Source of the DNA: DASRPD01 sp035646535
GTDB lineage: Bacteria; Actinomycetota; Acidimicrobiia; IMCC26256; JANYLB01
Reading direction: 5' to 3'
Assembly (NCBI GenBank): GCA_035646535.1
Contig: DASRPD010000097.1
Coordinates: 1 to 39,715, forward strand
Length of the DNA: 39,715 nt
The position numbers were made by a program, and so were the translations under genes. Position 1 is the first letter of the stretch. Every line of letters begins with the position of its first letter. The notes below the pieces were generated by a model, which worked only from the letters and a program-made list of their open reading frames with translations, had not been told where the DNA came from and searched no databases. This document shows positions 7,614 to 16,096 of this stretch, in pieces.

Positions 7614-9083
7614 ATGACGACCACGGCTGTCCCGCCCGATACCGACGAGTCTGATTTCCAGGTCGCCGACCTCTCGCTCGCCGAGTTCGGTCGCAAGGAG
7701 ATCGAGCTCGCCGAGCACGAGATGCCCGGCCTGATGGCTCTCCGTGAGCGCCACGGCGACCAACAGCCCCTCGCCGGCGCGCGCATCACCGGTTCGCTCC
7801 ACATGACCGTGCAGACCGCGGTGCTGATCGAGACGCTCGTCGCGCTCGGCGCCCAGGTCCGCTGGGCGAGCTGCAACATCTTCTCCACCCAGGATCACGC
7901 GGCCGCCGCGATCGCGGCCACGGGCATTCCGGTCTTCGCGTGGAAGGGCGAGACCCTGGAGGAGTATTGGGAATGCACCGAACGCGCGCTGCGTTGGCCG
8001 AACCCGGACGGCGGCGGTAGCCGCGGCCCCAACATGATCCTCGACGACGGCGGTGACGCGACGCTCGTCGTGCACAAGGGTGTCGAGTTCGAGAAATCGG
8101 GCGCAGTGCCCGACCCGTCGACCGCGGATTCCGAGGAGTTCGCGATCGTCCTGGCGATGCTGGGTCGTCTCCAAGCCGAGGACGACCACTTCTGGCACCG
8201 CATGGCCGAAGGGATCTTGGGGGTCACCGAGGAGACGACCACGGGCGTGCACCGGCTCTACCAGATGACCGAGGCCGGCACGTTGCTGTTCCCTGCGATC
8301 AACGTCAACGACTCGGTGACGAAGTCCAAGTTCGACAACCTCTACGGATGCCGGCACTCGCTGGTCGACGGCATCTGTCGCGCCACCGACGTCATGCTCG
8401 CGGGCAAGGTGACCGTGGTGTGCGGCTACGGCGACGTCGGCAAGGGCTGCACGCAGTCGCTGCGGGGCCAAGGCGCGCGGGTGATCGTCACCGAGATCGA
8501 TCCGATCTGCGCCCTCCAGGCCGCGATGGAAGGCTACGAGGTCGCGACCCTCGATGATGTCGTCGAGACCGCCGACCTGTTCGTCACCGCGACCGGCAAC
8601 CGCGACATCCTCACTGCGGCCGACATGGCCCGGATGAAGCACAACGCGATCGTGGGGAACATCGGACACTTCGACAACGAGATCGACATGGCCGGGCTCG
8701 CGGCGATTCCGGGCGTGGAGCGCATCGAGGTGAAGCCGCAGGTGGACGAGTGGGTGTTTCCCGCTGCCGCCGGCCGACCCGCCCATTCGATCATCGTGCT
8801 GGCCGAGGGCCGGCTGTTGAACCTCGGTTGCGCGACCGGTCACCCGAGCTTCGTGATGTCGAACAGCTTCACGAACCAGGTGATCGCACAGATCGAGGTG
8901 TTCACGCACCCCGACTTCTACGAGCGGCGCGTCTACACGCTCCCGAAGCACCTCGACGAAGAGGTGGCGCGGCTGCACCTGGACAAGCTCGGTGTCCGGC
9001 TGACCCGGCTCACCGAGGATCAGGCCGACTACCTCGGCGTGCCCCTCGAGGGCCCGTACAAGCCGGACCACTACCGGTACTGA
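7614..9083 (+). CDS. ahcY: Adenosylhomocysteinase
   Basis: This 489-residue enzyme reversibly hydrolyses S-adenosylhomocysteine to adenosine and homocysteine, clearing the inhibitory by-product of SAM-dependent methylation. Recognisable segments are the substrate domain (GSLHMTVQTAVLIETL, CNIFSTQDHAAAAI), the NAD-binding Rossmann loop VVCGYGDVGKGCTQSL, the conserved block NVNDSVTKSKFDNLYGC with the Lys near the active site, GNIGHFDNEIDM, and the C-terminal KPDHYRY that completes the neighbouring subunit's NAD site. Length and motifs are typical of actinobacterial enzymes, including the ~40-residue insert around 8000-8100. ATG 7614 has AGGAG 5 nt upstream. The long structured leader suggests regulation after transcription starts. 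Confidence 0.97.
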   Translation: MTTTAVPPDTDESDFQVADLSLAEFGRKEIELAEHEMPGLMALRERHGDQQPLAGARITGSLHMTVQTAVLIETLVALGAQVRWASCNIFSTQDHAAAAIAATGIPVFAWKGETLEEYWECTERALRWPNPDGGGSRGPNMILDDGGDATLVVHKGVEFEKSGAVPDPSTADSEEFAIVLAMLGRLQAEDDHFWHRMAEGILGVTEETTTGVHRLYQMTEAGTLLFPAINVNDSVTKSKFDNLYGCRHSLVDGICRATDVMLAGKVTVVCGYGDVGKGCTQSLRGQGARVIVTEIDPICALQAAMEGYEVATLDDVVETADLFVTATGNRDILTAADMARMKHNAIVGNIGHFDNEIDMAGLAAIPGVERIEVKPQVDEWVFPAAAGRPAHSIIVLAEGRLLNLGCATGHPSFVMSNSFTNQVIAQIEVFTHPDFYERRVYTLPKHLDEEVARLHLDKLGVRLTRLTEDQADYLGVPLEGPYKPDHYRY

Positions 9084-9098
9084 ACCGGCCGCGCCGGT
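9084..9098 (+). terminator. Hairpin directly after ahcY
   Basis: ACCGGC-CGC-GCCGGT forms a 6-bp stem starting on the base after the ahcY stop codon. No U tract follows, so termination is only suggested. Confidence 0.35.
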
Positions 9099-9182
9099 GG
9101 CAGGTGCCCATCCCGACCCGAGCCGACCCGGACCGGCCCGACCAGCCGGTCCACCCTCGGGGTAACTGTCCGAGGCGGTTCG

Positions 9183-9188
9183 TAGGGT
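9183..9188 (+). promoter_or_regulatory. -10 hexamer TAGGGT for the ComF-type gene
   Basis: TAGGGT ends 9 nt before ATG 9198; no Shine-Dalgarno sequence lies between them. Leaderless transcription is likely. Confidence 0.5.
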
Positions 9189-9197
9189 GACGCGCCG

Positions 9198-9851
9198 ATG
9201 GTGTCGTCACTGCTCGCGCTCGCCTGGCCGGCGCGCTGTCCGGGATGCGGACGGCGCGCCGAGCCGGTATGTCGCGAGTGTCTGGCCTCGGTGCGAGCCG
9301 CGCCGCGTGTACGACCACCGGCCGGGGTCGACGCGTGGGTCGCGGCGTTCGCCTATGAGGGTGTGGTGCGCGAGCTCGTCGCGCACGTCAAGTACCGCAA
9401 CGCGCGAGCCGCGTTGGCCTGGCTGGCCGACGCTGCGGCCGCGGTCGCGCCGACGCCGCCTCCGGCGGTGGGCGCGGTCGTCGTGACGTGGGTTCCGACC
9501 GCCCCGGCGCGGCGTCGCGACCGGGGCTTCGACCACGCCGAGCTGCTCGCCGGCCTCGTCGCCCGGCGGTTGATGCGGCCCTGCCGCGGACTGCTCGGGC
9601 GCGGCCCGGGGCCGGCCCAGACCGGCCGGCGTCGGGCCGAGCGCATCGCGGGCCCGTCCCTCGAGGCTCGGCGCCCGGTACCGCCATCGGTGTTGGTGGT
9701 CGACGACGTGACCACGACCGGGGCGAGCATCCGGGCCGCGGCTGCGGCCCTGCGTGGCCGAGGTGCGGACTGGGTCGGGGCCGTGACCATCGCCAGAACG
9801 CCGGATCAGCCCTCAACTCGAGCCCCGAACCGACCGAACACTTCCCCATGA
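9198..9851 (+). CDS. ComF family phosphoribosyltransferase-like protein
   Basis: This 217-residue protein has an N-terminal double zinc-knuckle (CPGC at about 14-17 and CREC at about 26-29) and a type I phosphoribosyltransferase fold. The PRPP-loop signature is VLVVDDVTTTGASIRAA (about 172-188), and the upstream motif WVPTAPARRRDRGFDHAELLA is typical of ComF/GntX. In competent bacteria ComFC takes part in uptake of transforming DNA; in other lineages the role is undefined. No other competence gene is nearby, so I do not assign competence. The start ATG 9198 follows a TAGGGT hexamer by 9 nt. The C-terminal ~20 residues are Pro/Asn/Thr-rich. Confidence 0.88.
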   Translation: MVSSLLALAWPARCPGCGRRAEPVCRECLASVRAAPRVRPPAGVDAWVAAFAYEGVVRELVAHVKYRNARAALAWLADAAAAVAPTPPPAVGAVVVTWVPTAPARRRDRGFDHAELLAGLVARRLMRPCRGLLGRGPGPAQTGRRRAERIAGPSLEARRPVPPSVLVVDDVTTTGASIRAAAAALRGRGADWVGAVTIARTPDQPSTRAPNRPNTSP

Positions 9852-9927
9852 GGTTGTCCAGGAGGGACACCGGTTGGAAAGCCATGGTCGCGGCGCCGAC
9901 GTCGGTAGGAACCGATACGACGGGTGC

Positions 9928-10086
9928 ATGCTCGTGATGACGCTTCTCGACGACTCTGCGCGCCCCGAGCACGTGCTCCGATTGCGGTCCCAGGTCGCGG
10001 CCGGCGTGTACCGCCCGCCCGACGATGCCGTCGCCGAGCGGCTTCTCGCGTGGCTCTCTCTGCCCGACGGGTGGCTTTCCGCGTAG
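9928..10086 (+). CDS. FlgM-like mini-protein (anti-sigma-28 C-terminal motif)
   Basis: A 52-residue protein. Its core LRSQVAAGVYRPPDDAVAERLLAWL resembles the C-terminal helices of FlgM, the anti-sigma factor for FliA (pattern: hydrophobic-R-x-x-V-x-x-G-x-Y-x-x-x-x-x-x-V-A-x-x-L-L). ATG 9928 is preceded by TACGAC, a near-match -10, at 6 nt. The longer frame from 9874 adds unlikely residues. No flagellar or sigma-28 gene is in the window. The stop codon TAG (10084-10086) forms the first three bases of the hpf -10 hexamer. The FlgM resemblance is short and could be structural only. Placement just before hpf and a response regulator suggests a growth-state regulatory cluster, by inference. Confidence 0.6.
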   Translation: MLVMTLLDDSARPEHVLRLRSQVAAGVYRPPDDAVAERLLAWLSLPDGWLSA

Positions 10087-10089
10087 GGT
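10084..10089 (+). promoter_or_regulatory. -10 hexamer TAGGGT for hpf, overlapping a stop codon
   Basis: TAGGGT ends 10 nt before ATG 10100. Its TAG is also the stop codon of the FlgM-like gene. There is no Shine-Dalgarno sequence before the start. Confidence 0.5.
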
Positions 10090-10099
10090 TGCGGTCGTC

Positions 10100-10660
10100 A
10101 TGAGTGAGATCACCGTGCGCGGGAAGAACATGAAGGTCGACGCGCCGATGCGCGCCCTCAGCCAGGAAAAGGTAGCCAAGCTCGATCGGTTCACCCACGA
10201 CGTCACTCGATGCGAGGTGGACTTCTCCAAGATTCGCAACGCGAGCGAGCCTGACAACCAGCTCTGCGAGATCACGCTGCACCTGAAGCGGCATTTTGTG
10301 AAGGCCCACGCCGCGGCCCCCGAGGTAATGACCGCGCTCGACCTCGCGATCGCCAAGGCGGAGCATCAGCTCAGCCGGCTCAAGGACAAGCGCGTCAGCC
10401 GGCGTCGCCGGATCCACCACCACGTCGCCCCGCCGATCGACGATGCTCCCCTCGACTTCGCCGACGAGCCGGACGAGCCGGCAGAGATCGTCAAGACCAA
10501 GAAGTTCCAGGCGAAGCCCATGACCCCGACCGAAGCCGGCCTGCAAATGGGTCTGCTGGGCCACACCTTCTACCTCTTCGCGAACATCGAGACGGGTCAC
10601 GCCGCGGTCATCTACCGTCGACGAGACGGGCACCTTGGTCTGATCGAGGCCGCCGAGTAG
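10100..10660 (+). CDS. hpf: Ribosome hibernation promoting factor, long form
   Basis: At 186 residues this is a long-form HPF. The N-terminal S30AE/RaiA domain (about 1-105: SEITVRGKNMKVDAPMRALSQEKVAKLDRF, then ...CEITLHLKRHFVKA...) binds the decoding region of the 30S subunit. A charged linker and a C-terminal domain (about 128-186: KTKKFQAKPMTPTEAGLQMGLLGHTFYLFANIETG...AVIYRRRDGHLGLIE) follow. The C-terminal domain dimerises two ribosomes into inactive 100S particles in stationary phase. The start ATG 10100 follows TAGGGT by 10 nt. Five nt separate its stop from the response-regulator GTG, so these two are probably co-transcribed. Confidence 0.95.
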   Translation: MSEITVRGKNMKVDAPMRALSQEKVAKLDRFTHDVTRCEVDFSKIRNASEPDNQLCEITLHLKRHFVKAHAAAPEVMTALDLAIAKAEHQLSRLKDKRVSRRRRIHHHVAPPIDDAPLDFADEPDEPAEIVKTKKFQAKPMTPTEAGLQMGLLGHTFYLFANIETGHAAVIYRRRDGHLGLIEAAE

Positions 10661-10665
10661 GCACC

Positions 10666-11343
10666 GTGTCACTCGAGGCGCTCCCTCTCATCCGGGTGCT
10701 CGTCGTCGACGACCACGCGCTGTTCCGCCGTGGATTGGAGAGCGTGTTGTCGGCCGAGGGTGATCTCCTCGTGGTCGGCGAGGCGGCCGATGGGCTCGAG
10801 GCGGTCGATCGGTGCGCGGACCTGGAGCCCGACGTCGTCGTCATGGACGTACGGATGCCGGGCGCGTCGGGCATCGAGGCGGCTCGCAAGATCCGCGAGG
10901 CGAACCCGCGGACCCGAATCGTGATGCTCACCGCCTCCGAAGACGAAGACGATCTGTTCGACTCCCTGCGCGCCGGCGCGAACGCGTACCTCCTCAAGGA
11001 AGTGTCCACCGACGAGGTCGCGGCGGCCGTACGGGTAGTCGCACGGGGTCACAGCCTCGTGTCCCCATCGATGGCGTCGAAGCTCCTGGTCGAGTTCAAC
11101 CGGCTCGCGTCACGCGCCGAAGCCCGCACGCGTACGGATTCGATGTCGCTCACCGAGCGCGAGCTGGAGGTGCTGCGCCTGGTCGCGGACGGGTGCACGA
11201 ACCGCCAGATCGCCCACGATCTGTTCATCGCCGAGAACACGGTGAAGAACCACGTCCGCAACATCTTGGAGAAGCTGCACCTGCACTCCCGCATGGAGGC
11301 GGTCGTGTTCGCGATGCGCGAGAAGCTGCTGGATGCGGAGTAG
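10666..11343 (+). CDS. NarL/LuxR-family response regulator, orphan
   Basis: This 225-residue two-domain regulator starts with a receiver domain (RVLVVDDHALFRRGL; acidic pair Asp15-Asp16, phospho-acceptor Asp61 in VVVMDVRMPG, Thr in MLTAS, Lys in YLLKE). A linker and a LuxR-type HTH follow, beginning LTERELEVLRLVADGCTNRQIAHDL and continuing AENTVKNHVRNILEKL. All phosphorylation residues are present. No histidine kinase is adjacent, so the partner is elsewhere or it is an orphan regulator. It begins 5 nt after hpf with GTG and probably shares its transcript; secA follows after 80 nt with its own hexamer. Target genes cannot be inferred. Confidence 0.93.
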   Translation: MSLEALPLIRVLVVDDHALFRRGLESVLSAEGDLLVVGEAADGLEAVDRCADLEPDVVVMDVRMPGASGIEAARKIREANPRTRIVMLTASEDEDDLFDSLRAGANAYLLKEVSTDEVAAAVRVVARGHSLVSPSMASKLLVEFNRLASRAEARTRTDSMSLTERELEVLRLVADGCTNRQIAHDLFIAENTVKNHVRNILEKLHLHSRMEAVVFAMREKLLDAE

Positions 11344-11409
11344 CGCGACGCGGGGTTGACCGGGCCACCGAGCCAGTCTTGCTCGCGAAGAGCCGGCGGG
11401 AGGGACCGG

Positions 11410-11415
11410 TAGACT
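11410..11415 (+). promoter_or_regulatory. -10 hexamer TAGACT for secA
   Basis: TAGACT ends 8 nt before ATG 11424, so the mRNA is probably leaderless. No -35 box at the standard distance. Confidence 0.5.
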
Positions 11416-11423
11416 CGCAGGCG

Positions 11424-14150
11424 ATGAGCCTGATCAAGAGGATTCTGCACGCCGGTGAAGGGCGCAAGCTCAAGCTGGTGGAGTCGATCGTGCCGGACGT
11501 CGCCGCGTTCGAGCCCGAGCTCGAGCTGCTGCCCGACGCCGAGCTGTCGGCGCGTACCGTTTCGTTCCGCGAGCGGCTCGACCGCGGTGAAGATCTCGAC
11601 GGTCTGCTCCCCGAAGCGTTCGCGGTCGTCCGCGAGGCTTCCAAGCGGGTCCTCGGCCAGCGCCACTACGACGTCCAGGTCATGGGCGCTGCCGCGCTCC
11701 ATCTCGGTTGGGTGGCCGAGATGAAGACCGGCGAGGGCAAGACCCTCGTCGCCACGATGCCTGCGTACCTGAATGCCCTCGGGGGCAAGGGTGTGCATCT
11801 CATCACGGTGAACGACTACCTCGCCACCCGCGACGCTGAATGGATGGGCCAGGTGTATCGGTTCCTCGGTCTCACCACCGGCATCGTCGTCCCCGCGATC
11901 GACGACTGGGACACAAAGCGTGTGGCCTACGCCGCCGATATCACCTACGGCACGAACAACGAGTTCGGTTTCGACTACCTGCGCGACAACATGGCCGGCA
12001 GCAAGGACGAGCAGGTCCAGCGTGGCCATGACTTCGCGATCGTCGACGAGGTCGACTCGATTCTGATCGACGAGGCTCGTACCCCGCTCATCATCTCCGG
12101 CCGGGCCGACGACGCCCAGGACCTGTACACGAAGTTCGCGCGCGTCGTGCGGGGGCTCTCCTCCGAGCGTGACTACGAGGTCGAGGAAGCCAAGCGCACG
12201 GTCGTGCCGACCGAAGAGGGCATCAATCGCGTCGAGCAGGCCCTCGATGTCTCGAATCTCTACGACCACGTTCACCAGAACTTCGTTCACCAGCTCCAGG
12301 CGGCGTTGCGGGCCAAGGAGCTCTTCAAGCGTGACGTCGACTACGTCGTACAAGAGGGCGAGGTCAAGATCGTCGACGAGTTCACCGGCCGCATCCTTGA
12401 CGGCCGCCGCTGGTCGGAGGGTCTGCATCAGGCGGTCGAGGCCAAGGAGGGTGTGCGGATCAAGGAGGAGAACCAGACCCTCGCGACCGTCACGCTCCAG
12501 AACTACTTCAAGCTGTACGAAAAGCTCTCCGGCATGACCGGCACGGCGCTCACCGAGGCGGGCGAGTTCGCCCACACCTATGGGCTCGAGGTCGTGAGCA
12601 TCCCGACCAACCGGCCGAGCGCCCGCGCGGATGAGCCCGACCTCATCTACAAGTCCGAAGAGGCCAAGTTCGACGCGGCGGCTGACGACATCGCCGAGCG
12701 CTACGCCAACGGCCAACCCGTCCTGGTCGGCACGATCTCGGTGGAGAAGTCCGAGAAGCTGTCGCGCCTGCTCGAACAGCGCGGGATCCAACACGAGGTG
12801 CTGAACGCGAAGCAGCACCAGCGCGAAGCCGTGGTCGTTACCCAGGCCGGCCGGTCGGCCGGTGTGACCGTGGCCACGAACATGGCCGGGCGCGGCGTGG
12901 ACATCCTGCTGGGCGGGAACCCCGAGGGACTGGCGCTCGAGGAGCTCCGGGCCGAGGGCCTGACGGTCGAAGAGGCGCCGGAACGCTACGAGAAGCTGGT
13001 CACGACGTTCACGGCCGAGTGCAAGGTCGAGGGAGAGCGGGTCCGGAAATCGGGCGGTCTCTATGTCCTCGGCACCGAGCGGCACGAGAGCCGCCGGATC
13101 GACGATCAGCTCCGCGGCCGCTCGGGCCGCCAAGGCGACTCCGGTGAGACCCGCTTCTACCTCTCGCTCGAAGACGATCTGATGCGGCTGTTCGCCACCG
13201 GGGCGATGAGCTGGGTGATGGGCAAGGCCTTCCCCGACGATCAGCCTCTCGAAGCCAAGATGGTCACCAAGGCGATCGAACGCGCCCAACGCACGGTCGA
13301 GGACAAGAACTTCGAGATCCGAAAGGACGTCCTCAAGTACGACGAGGTCATGAACGAGCAGCGCAAGGTGATCTACCGGCGCCGCCAACAGATCCTCGAC
13401 GGCGGTGATCTCGAGGATGAGACCATCGCCGCAATCGAGGCCGCGGTGTGCCGCATGGTGGACACGTTCGCGGTATCCGAGTTCGAGGAGGAGTGGGAGG
13501 TCGGCGAGCTGCTCACGCAGGCGAACCTCGTGTTCCCGGCGCGAGTCACCCAAGGCCAGATCGTCGCGCTGACGAGCCGCGAGGAGCTCCAGACGCTGTT
13601 GCTCGACGATGCCCTGGAGCAGTACAAAGCGAAGGAGAAGCTCCTCGGCGCGGACACGCTCCGCCAGATCGAGCGGCGAGTGATGCTCTCGGTGATCGAC
13701 CAGCACTGGCGCGAACACCTCTACGAGATGGACTACCTGCGGGAGGGAATCAACCTGCGCGCCATGGGCCAACGCGACCCGGTCGCGGAGTGGCAACGTG
13801 AGGGCTTCGACATGTTCGAAGCGATGATGGGTGGGATCCAGGACGACTTCGTCAGCTACGTCTTCCACCTCCAGGTCGTGGCCGACGACACGCCGTCCCG
13901 TCCGGCACAGGACCTCAGTTACAGCGCGCCGGAAGGCCCGGTGCAGGGGGCGAGCGCCCTCCGGTCGACCGCCGCGGCCATGCCGGTCGAAGAGCAGCCC
14001 GCGCTCGACGGAGGCGGTGGCGCCGCGGTGATGGAACGGTCCGACCCCGAGGTGACGACGCAGCCGGTGCGGGTCGGCAAGACCCCCGGACGCAACGAGC
14101 CGTGTGACTGCGGGAGTGGCAAGAAGTTCAAGCTCTGTCACGGCCGCTGA
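11424..14150 (+). CDS. secA: Preprotein translocase ATPase SecA
   Basis: At 908 residues this is the motor that drives unfolded secretory proteins through SecYEG. Features in order: N-terminal helix SLIKRILHAGEGRKLKL; DEAD motor with Walker A MKTGEGKT and Walker B DEVDSILIDEARTPLI; preprotein-binding domain; the second nucleotide-binding half with TNMAGRGVDILLGG and RGRSGRQGDSG; the helical scaffold and wing; and a Pro-rich linker ending in the zinc-binding tail CDCGSGKKFKLCHGR. The zinc tail, which contacts SecB or ribosomes in other species, is intact, so this is the housekeeping SecA1. The true start is ATG 11424. The same frame stays open upstream through the response-regulator gene, but that is a GC-rich shadow. 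Confidence 0.98.
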   Translation: MSLIKRILHAGEGRKLKLVESIVPDVAAFEPELELLPDAELSARTVSFRERLDRGEDLDGLLPEAFAVVREASKRVLGQRHYDVQVMGAAALHLGWVAEMKTGEGKTLVATMPAYLNALGGKGVHLITVNDYLATRDAEWMGQVYRFLGLTTGIVVPAIDDWDTKRVAYAADITYGTNNEFGFDYLRDNMAGSKDEQVQRGHDFAIVDEVDSILIDEARTPLIISGRADDAQDLYTKFARVVRGLSSERDYEVEEAKRTVVPTEEGINRVEQALDVSNLYDHVHQNFVHQLQAALRAKELFKRDVDYVVQEGEVKIVDEFTGRILDGRRWSEGLHQAVEAKEGVRIKEENQTLATVTLQNYFKLYEKLSGMTGTALTEAGEFAHTYGLEVVSIPTNRPSARADEPDLIYKSEEAKFDAAADDIAERYANGQPVLVGTISVEKSEKLSRLLEQRGIQHEVLNAKQHQREAVVVTQAGRSAGVTVATNMAGRGVDILLGGNPEGLALEELRAEGLTVEEAPERYEKLVTTFTAECKVEGERVRKSGGLYVLGTERHESRRIDDQLRGRSGRQGDSGETRFYLSLEDDLMRLFATGAMSWVMGKAFPDDQPLEAKMVTKAIERAQRTVEDKNFEIRKDVLKYDEVMNEQRKVIYRRRQQILDGGDLEDETIAAIEAAVCRMVDTFAVSEFEEEWEVGELLTQANLVFPARVTQGQIVALTSREELQTLLLDDALEQYKAKEKLLGADTLRQIERRVMLSVIDQHWREHLYEMDYLREGINLRAMGQRDPVAEWQREGFDMFEAMMGGIQDDFVSYVFHLQVVADDTPSRPAQDLSYSAPEGPVQGASALRSTAAAMPVEEQPALDGGGGAAVMERSDPEVTTQPVRVGKTPGRNEPCDCGSGKKFKLCHGR

Positions 14151-14212
14151 ACCTTGTCGGCTCCCGCGCGCGCCGGCGTCATTGGCCGCCACGACTGGCC
14201 GGCCCCCACCGG

Positions 14213-14218
14213 TACGAT
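14213..14218 (+). promoter_or_regulatory. -10 hexamer TACGAT for prfB
   Basis: TACGAT ends 8 nt before GTG 14227, with no ribosome-binding site between. Leaderless transcription is likely. Confidence 0.5.
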
Positions 14219-14226
14219 TCTCTGTC

Positions 14227-15366
14227 GTGCGTGATTTCACCGACGATCTGGCCGAGCTCCGGCGTCGGGTCGGAGACGCTCACGGCTATCTCCGCGTCGA
14301 CGAGGCGCGCCGTCGGCTCGTCGAGCTCGAAGAGGAGGGGTCCCGTCCCGACCTGTGGGATGACGCGGACCGCGCCCGCAAGGTCGGCACCGAGCTCGCC
14401 GGCACCCGTGCCGACATCATGTTGGTCGAGCAGCTCGAGGGTCAGGTCGAGGACCTCGAGACGCTGTACGAGCTGGGTCGTGAGGAAGGTGACGAATCGG
14501 TTGTCCCCGAGATCCAGGGTGGCATCGACGGGTTGCGACCGGAGTTGGATCAGCTCGAGCTGCGTGCGCTGTTCATCGGCGAGCATGACGAACGAGACGC
14601 CATCTGTTCGGTCAACTCGGGTGCCGGCGGCACCGACGCCCAGGACTGGGCAGAGATGTTGGTCCGCATGTACACCCGGTGGGCCGAGCGCCGTGGGTTC
14701 GCGGTCGAGCTGGACGAGGTGCAACCCGGCACCGAGGCCGGTATCAGCTCGGCGACCTTCACCGTGAAGGGCCGTCACGCCTATGGGTTGCTCACCGGCG
14801 AGAAGGGTGTGCACCGGCTCGTGCGTCTCTCGCCTTTCGATTCGCAGCACCGCCGACAGACCGCGTTCGCGAGCTTCGAGGCCGTGCCCGCGCTCGAGGA
14901 GGCCGAGCAGCCTGCGATCGACCCGACCGACTTGCGTATCGACACCTATCGGTCTTCGGGGGCGGGGGGCCAGCACGTCAACGTGACTGACTCCGCCGTA
15001 CGCATCACCCATCTCCCGACCGGTGTGGTCGTGTCGTGTCAGAACGAGCGATCACAGACCCAGAACAAGGCGCGCGCCATGCAGATCCTCGCCGCGCGCC
15101 TGGCTGAGGCGCAGCGAGTGGAGCGCAAGGCGAAGTTGGAGCGCATCGCGGGCGAGAAGCGAGATGTCGCGTGGGGGAGCCAGATCCGAAGCTACGTGCT
15201 CGCGCCGTACCAGCTGGCCAAGGACGAGCGCACACGCGTCATCGACGGACGCGAACAGCCGATATGCGAGACGGGCAACGTGCAGGCGGTGTTGGACGGT
15301 GACTTGGACGCGTTCGTGGAGGCATTTCTCCATTGGCGACGTCAGAGATCAGGCGATGTGACCTGA
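14227..15366 (+). CDS. prfB: Peptide chain release factor 2
   Basis: At 379 residues this release factor recognises UGA and UAA and triggers hydrolysis of peptidyl-tRNA. It is RF2, not RF1, because the anticodon-like tripeptide is SPF (in VRLSPFDSQHR). The catalytic loop is SSGAGGQHVNVTDSAVR, with the universal GGQ. The N-terminal coiled domain contains the DLWDD segment. The reading frame is continuous, so the programmed +1 frameshift used by many bacteria to autoregulate prfB is absent. GTG 14227 is chosen from the TACGAT hexamer and the family-typical N-terminus. ftsE follows after 36 nt with its own hexamer, an arrangement common in actinobacteria. Confidence 0.96.
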   Translation: MRDFTDDLAELRRRVGDAHGYLRVDEARRRLVELEEEGSRPDLWDDADRARKVGTELAGTRADIMLVEQLEGQVEDLETLYELGREEGDESVVPEIQGGIDGLRPELDQLELRALFIGEHDERDAICSVNSGAGGTDAQDWAEMLVRMYTRWAERRGFAVELDEVQPGTEAGISSATFTVKGRHAYGLLTGEKGVHRLVRLSPFDSQHRRQTAFASFEAVPALEEAEQPAIDPTDLRIDTYRSSGAGGQHVNVTDSAVRITHLPTGVVVSCQNERSQTQNKARAMQILAARLAEAQRVERKAKLERIAGEKRDVAWGSQIRSYVLAPYQLAKDERTRVIDGREQPICETGNVQAVLDGDLDAFVEAFLHWRRQRSGDVT

Positions 15367-15385
15367 TCCTCGCGGGGGTGTTTGT

Positions 15386-15391
15386 TACCCT
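15386..15391 (+). promoter_or_regulatory. -10 hexamer TACCCT for ftsE
   Basis: TACCCT ends 11 nt before ATG 15403. The spacing is at the long end of the leaderless set, so a leader of a few nucleotides is possible. Confidence 0.4.
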
Positions 15392-15402
15392 CGACCGATC
15401 TC

Positions 15403-16089
15403 ATGATCCGTTTCGAGCAGGTCTCCAAGATCTACAAGGGTGGCGTCACCGCCCTGGATGACGTTTCCCTGGATGTGCAGAAGGGGGAGTTCGTCTTCCT
15501 CGTCGGACCGTCCGGTTCCGGCAAGTCGACGTTCCTACGCTTGCTGCTCCGAGAGGACACGTCGACGTCGGGGCGCATCATCGTCGCCGGACGTGACATC
15601 TCGCGGCTCGCGTCGTGGAAGGTGCCCCAGCTCCGCCGGAACATCGGCACCGTCTTCCAGGACTACAAGCTGTTGCCCAACAAGACGGTGTACGAGAACG
15701 TCGCCTTCGCCTCCGAGGTGATCGGCCGGCCCCGCCACGTCACCCGCGCGCAGGTGCCGCAGATCCTCGACCTGGTCGGCCTCTCGAAGAAGGCGGACAA
15801 CTTCCCGCACGAGCTGTCGGGGGGCGAGCAACAGCGCGTGTCCGTGGCGCGCGCGTTCGTGAATCGGCCACTGATCCTCCTGGCCGACGAGCCCACGGGG
15901 AACCTCGACCCCGCGACGACGGTCGGCATCATGCGGCTTCTCGATCGGATCAACCGCACGGGGACCACCGTGTGCATGGCGACGCACGACTCGCGCATCG
16001 TCGACTCGATGCGGCGCCGCGTGATCGAGCTGGACCACGGCTCGCTCGTTCGCGACCAGGCTCGCGGCGTGTACGGAGTCGGGAGCTGA
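15403..16089 (+). CDS. ftsE: Cell division ABC transporter ATPase FtsE
   Basis: This 228-residue ABC ATPase has Walker A GPSGSGKST, Q-loop (TVFQDYKLL), signature LSGGEQQR, Walker B LILLADEPTGNLD and the H-loop His in MATHDSR. The opening MIRFEQVSKIYKGG and the adjacent ftsX identify it as FtsE rather than a LolD-type ATPase. FtsEX does not transport; it transmits ATP hydrolysis across the membrane to activate peptidoglycan hydrolases at the septum. ftsX follows after 7 nt. An alternative in-frame GTG/TTG around 15382 lies inside the promoter region and is rejected. Confidence 0.97.
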   Translation: MIRFEQVSKIYKGGVTALDDVSLDVQKGEFVFLVGPSGSGKSTFLRLLLREDTSTSGRIIVAGRDISRLASWKVPQLRRNIGTVFQDYKLLPNKTVYENVAFASEVIGRPRHVTRAQVPQILDLVGLSKKADNFPHELSGGEQQRVSVARAFVNRPLILLADEPTGNLDPATTVGIMRLLDRINRTGTTVCMATHDSRIVDSMRRRVIELDHGSLVRDQARGVYGVGS

Positions 16090-16096
16090 TCCGCCG

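Noticed and set aside
9198..9851. Competence operon
   Set aside because: Only a ComF-type gene is present; no comEA, comEC or pilus genes occur nearby.
10812..11423. Open in-frame extension upstream of secA that would overlap the response regulator
   Set aside because: SecA begins with its conserved N-terminal helix at ATG 11424, right after a -10 hexamer; the extension is Arg/Gly/Pro-rich shadow sequence.
11049..14240. 1063-codon open frame on the minus strand
   Set aside because: Antisense to secA, whose motifs are complete; the minus-strand product has no recognisable domain.
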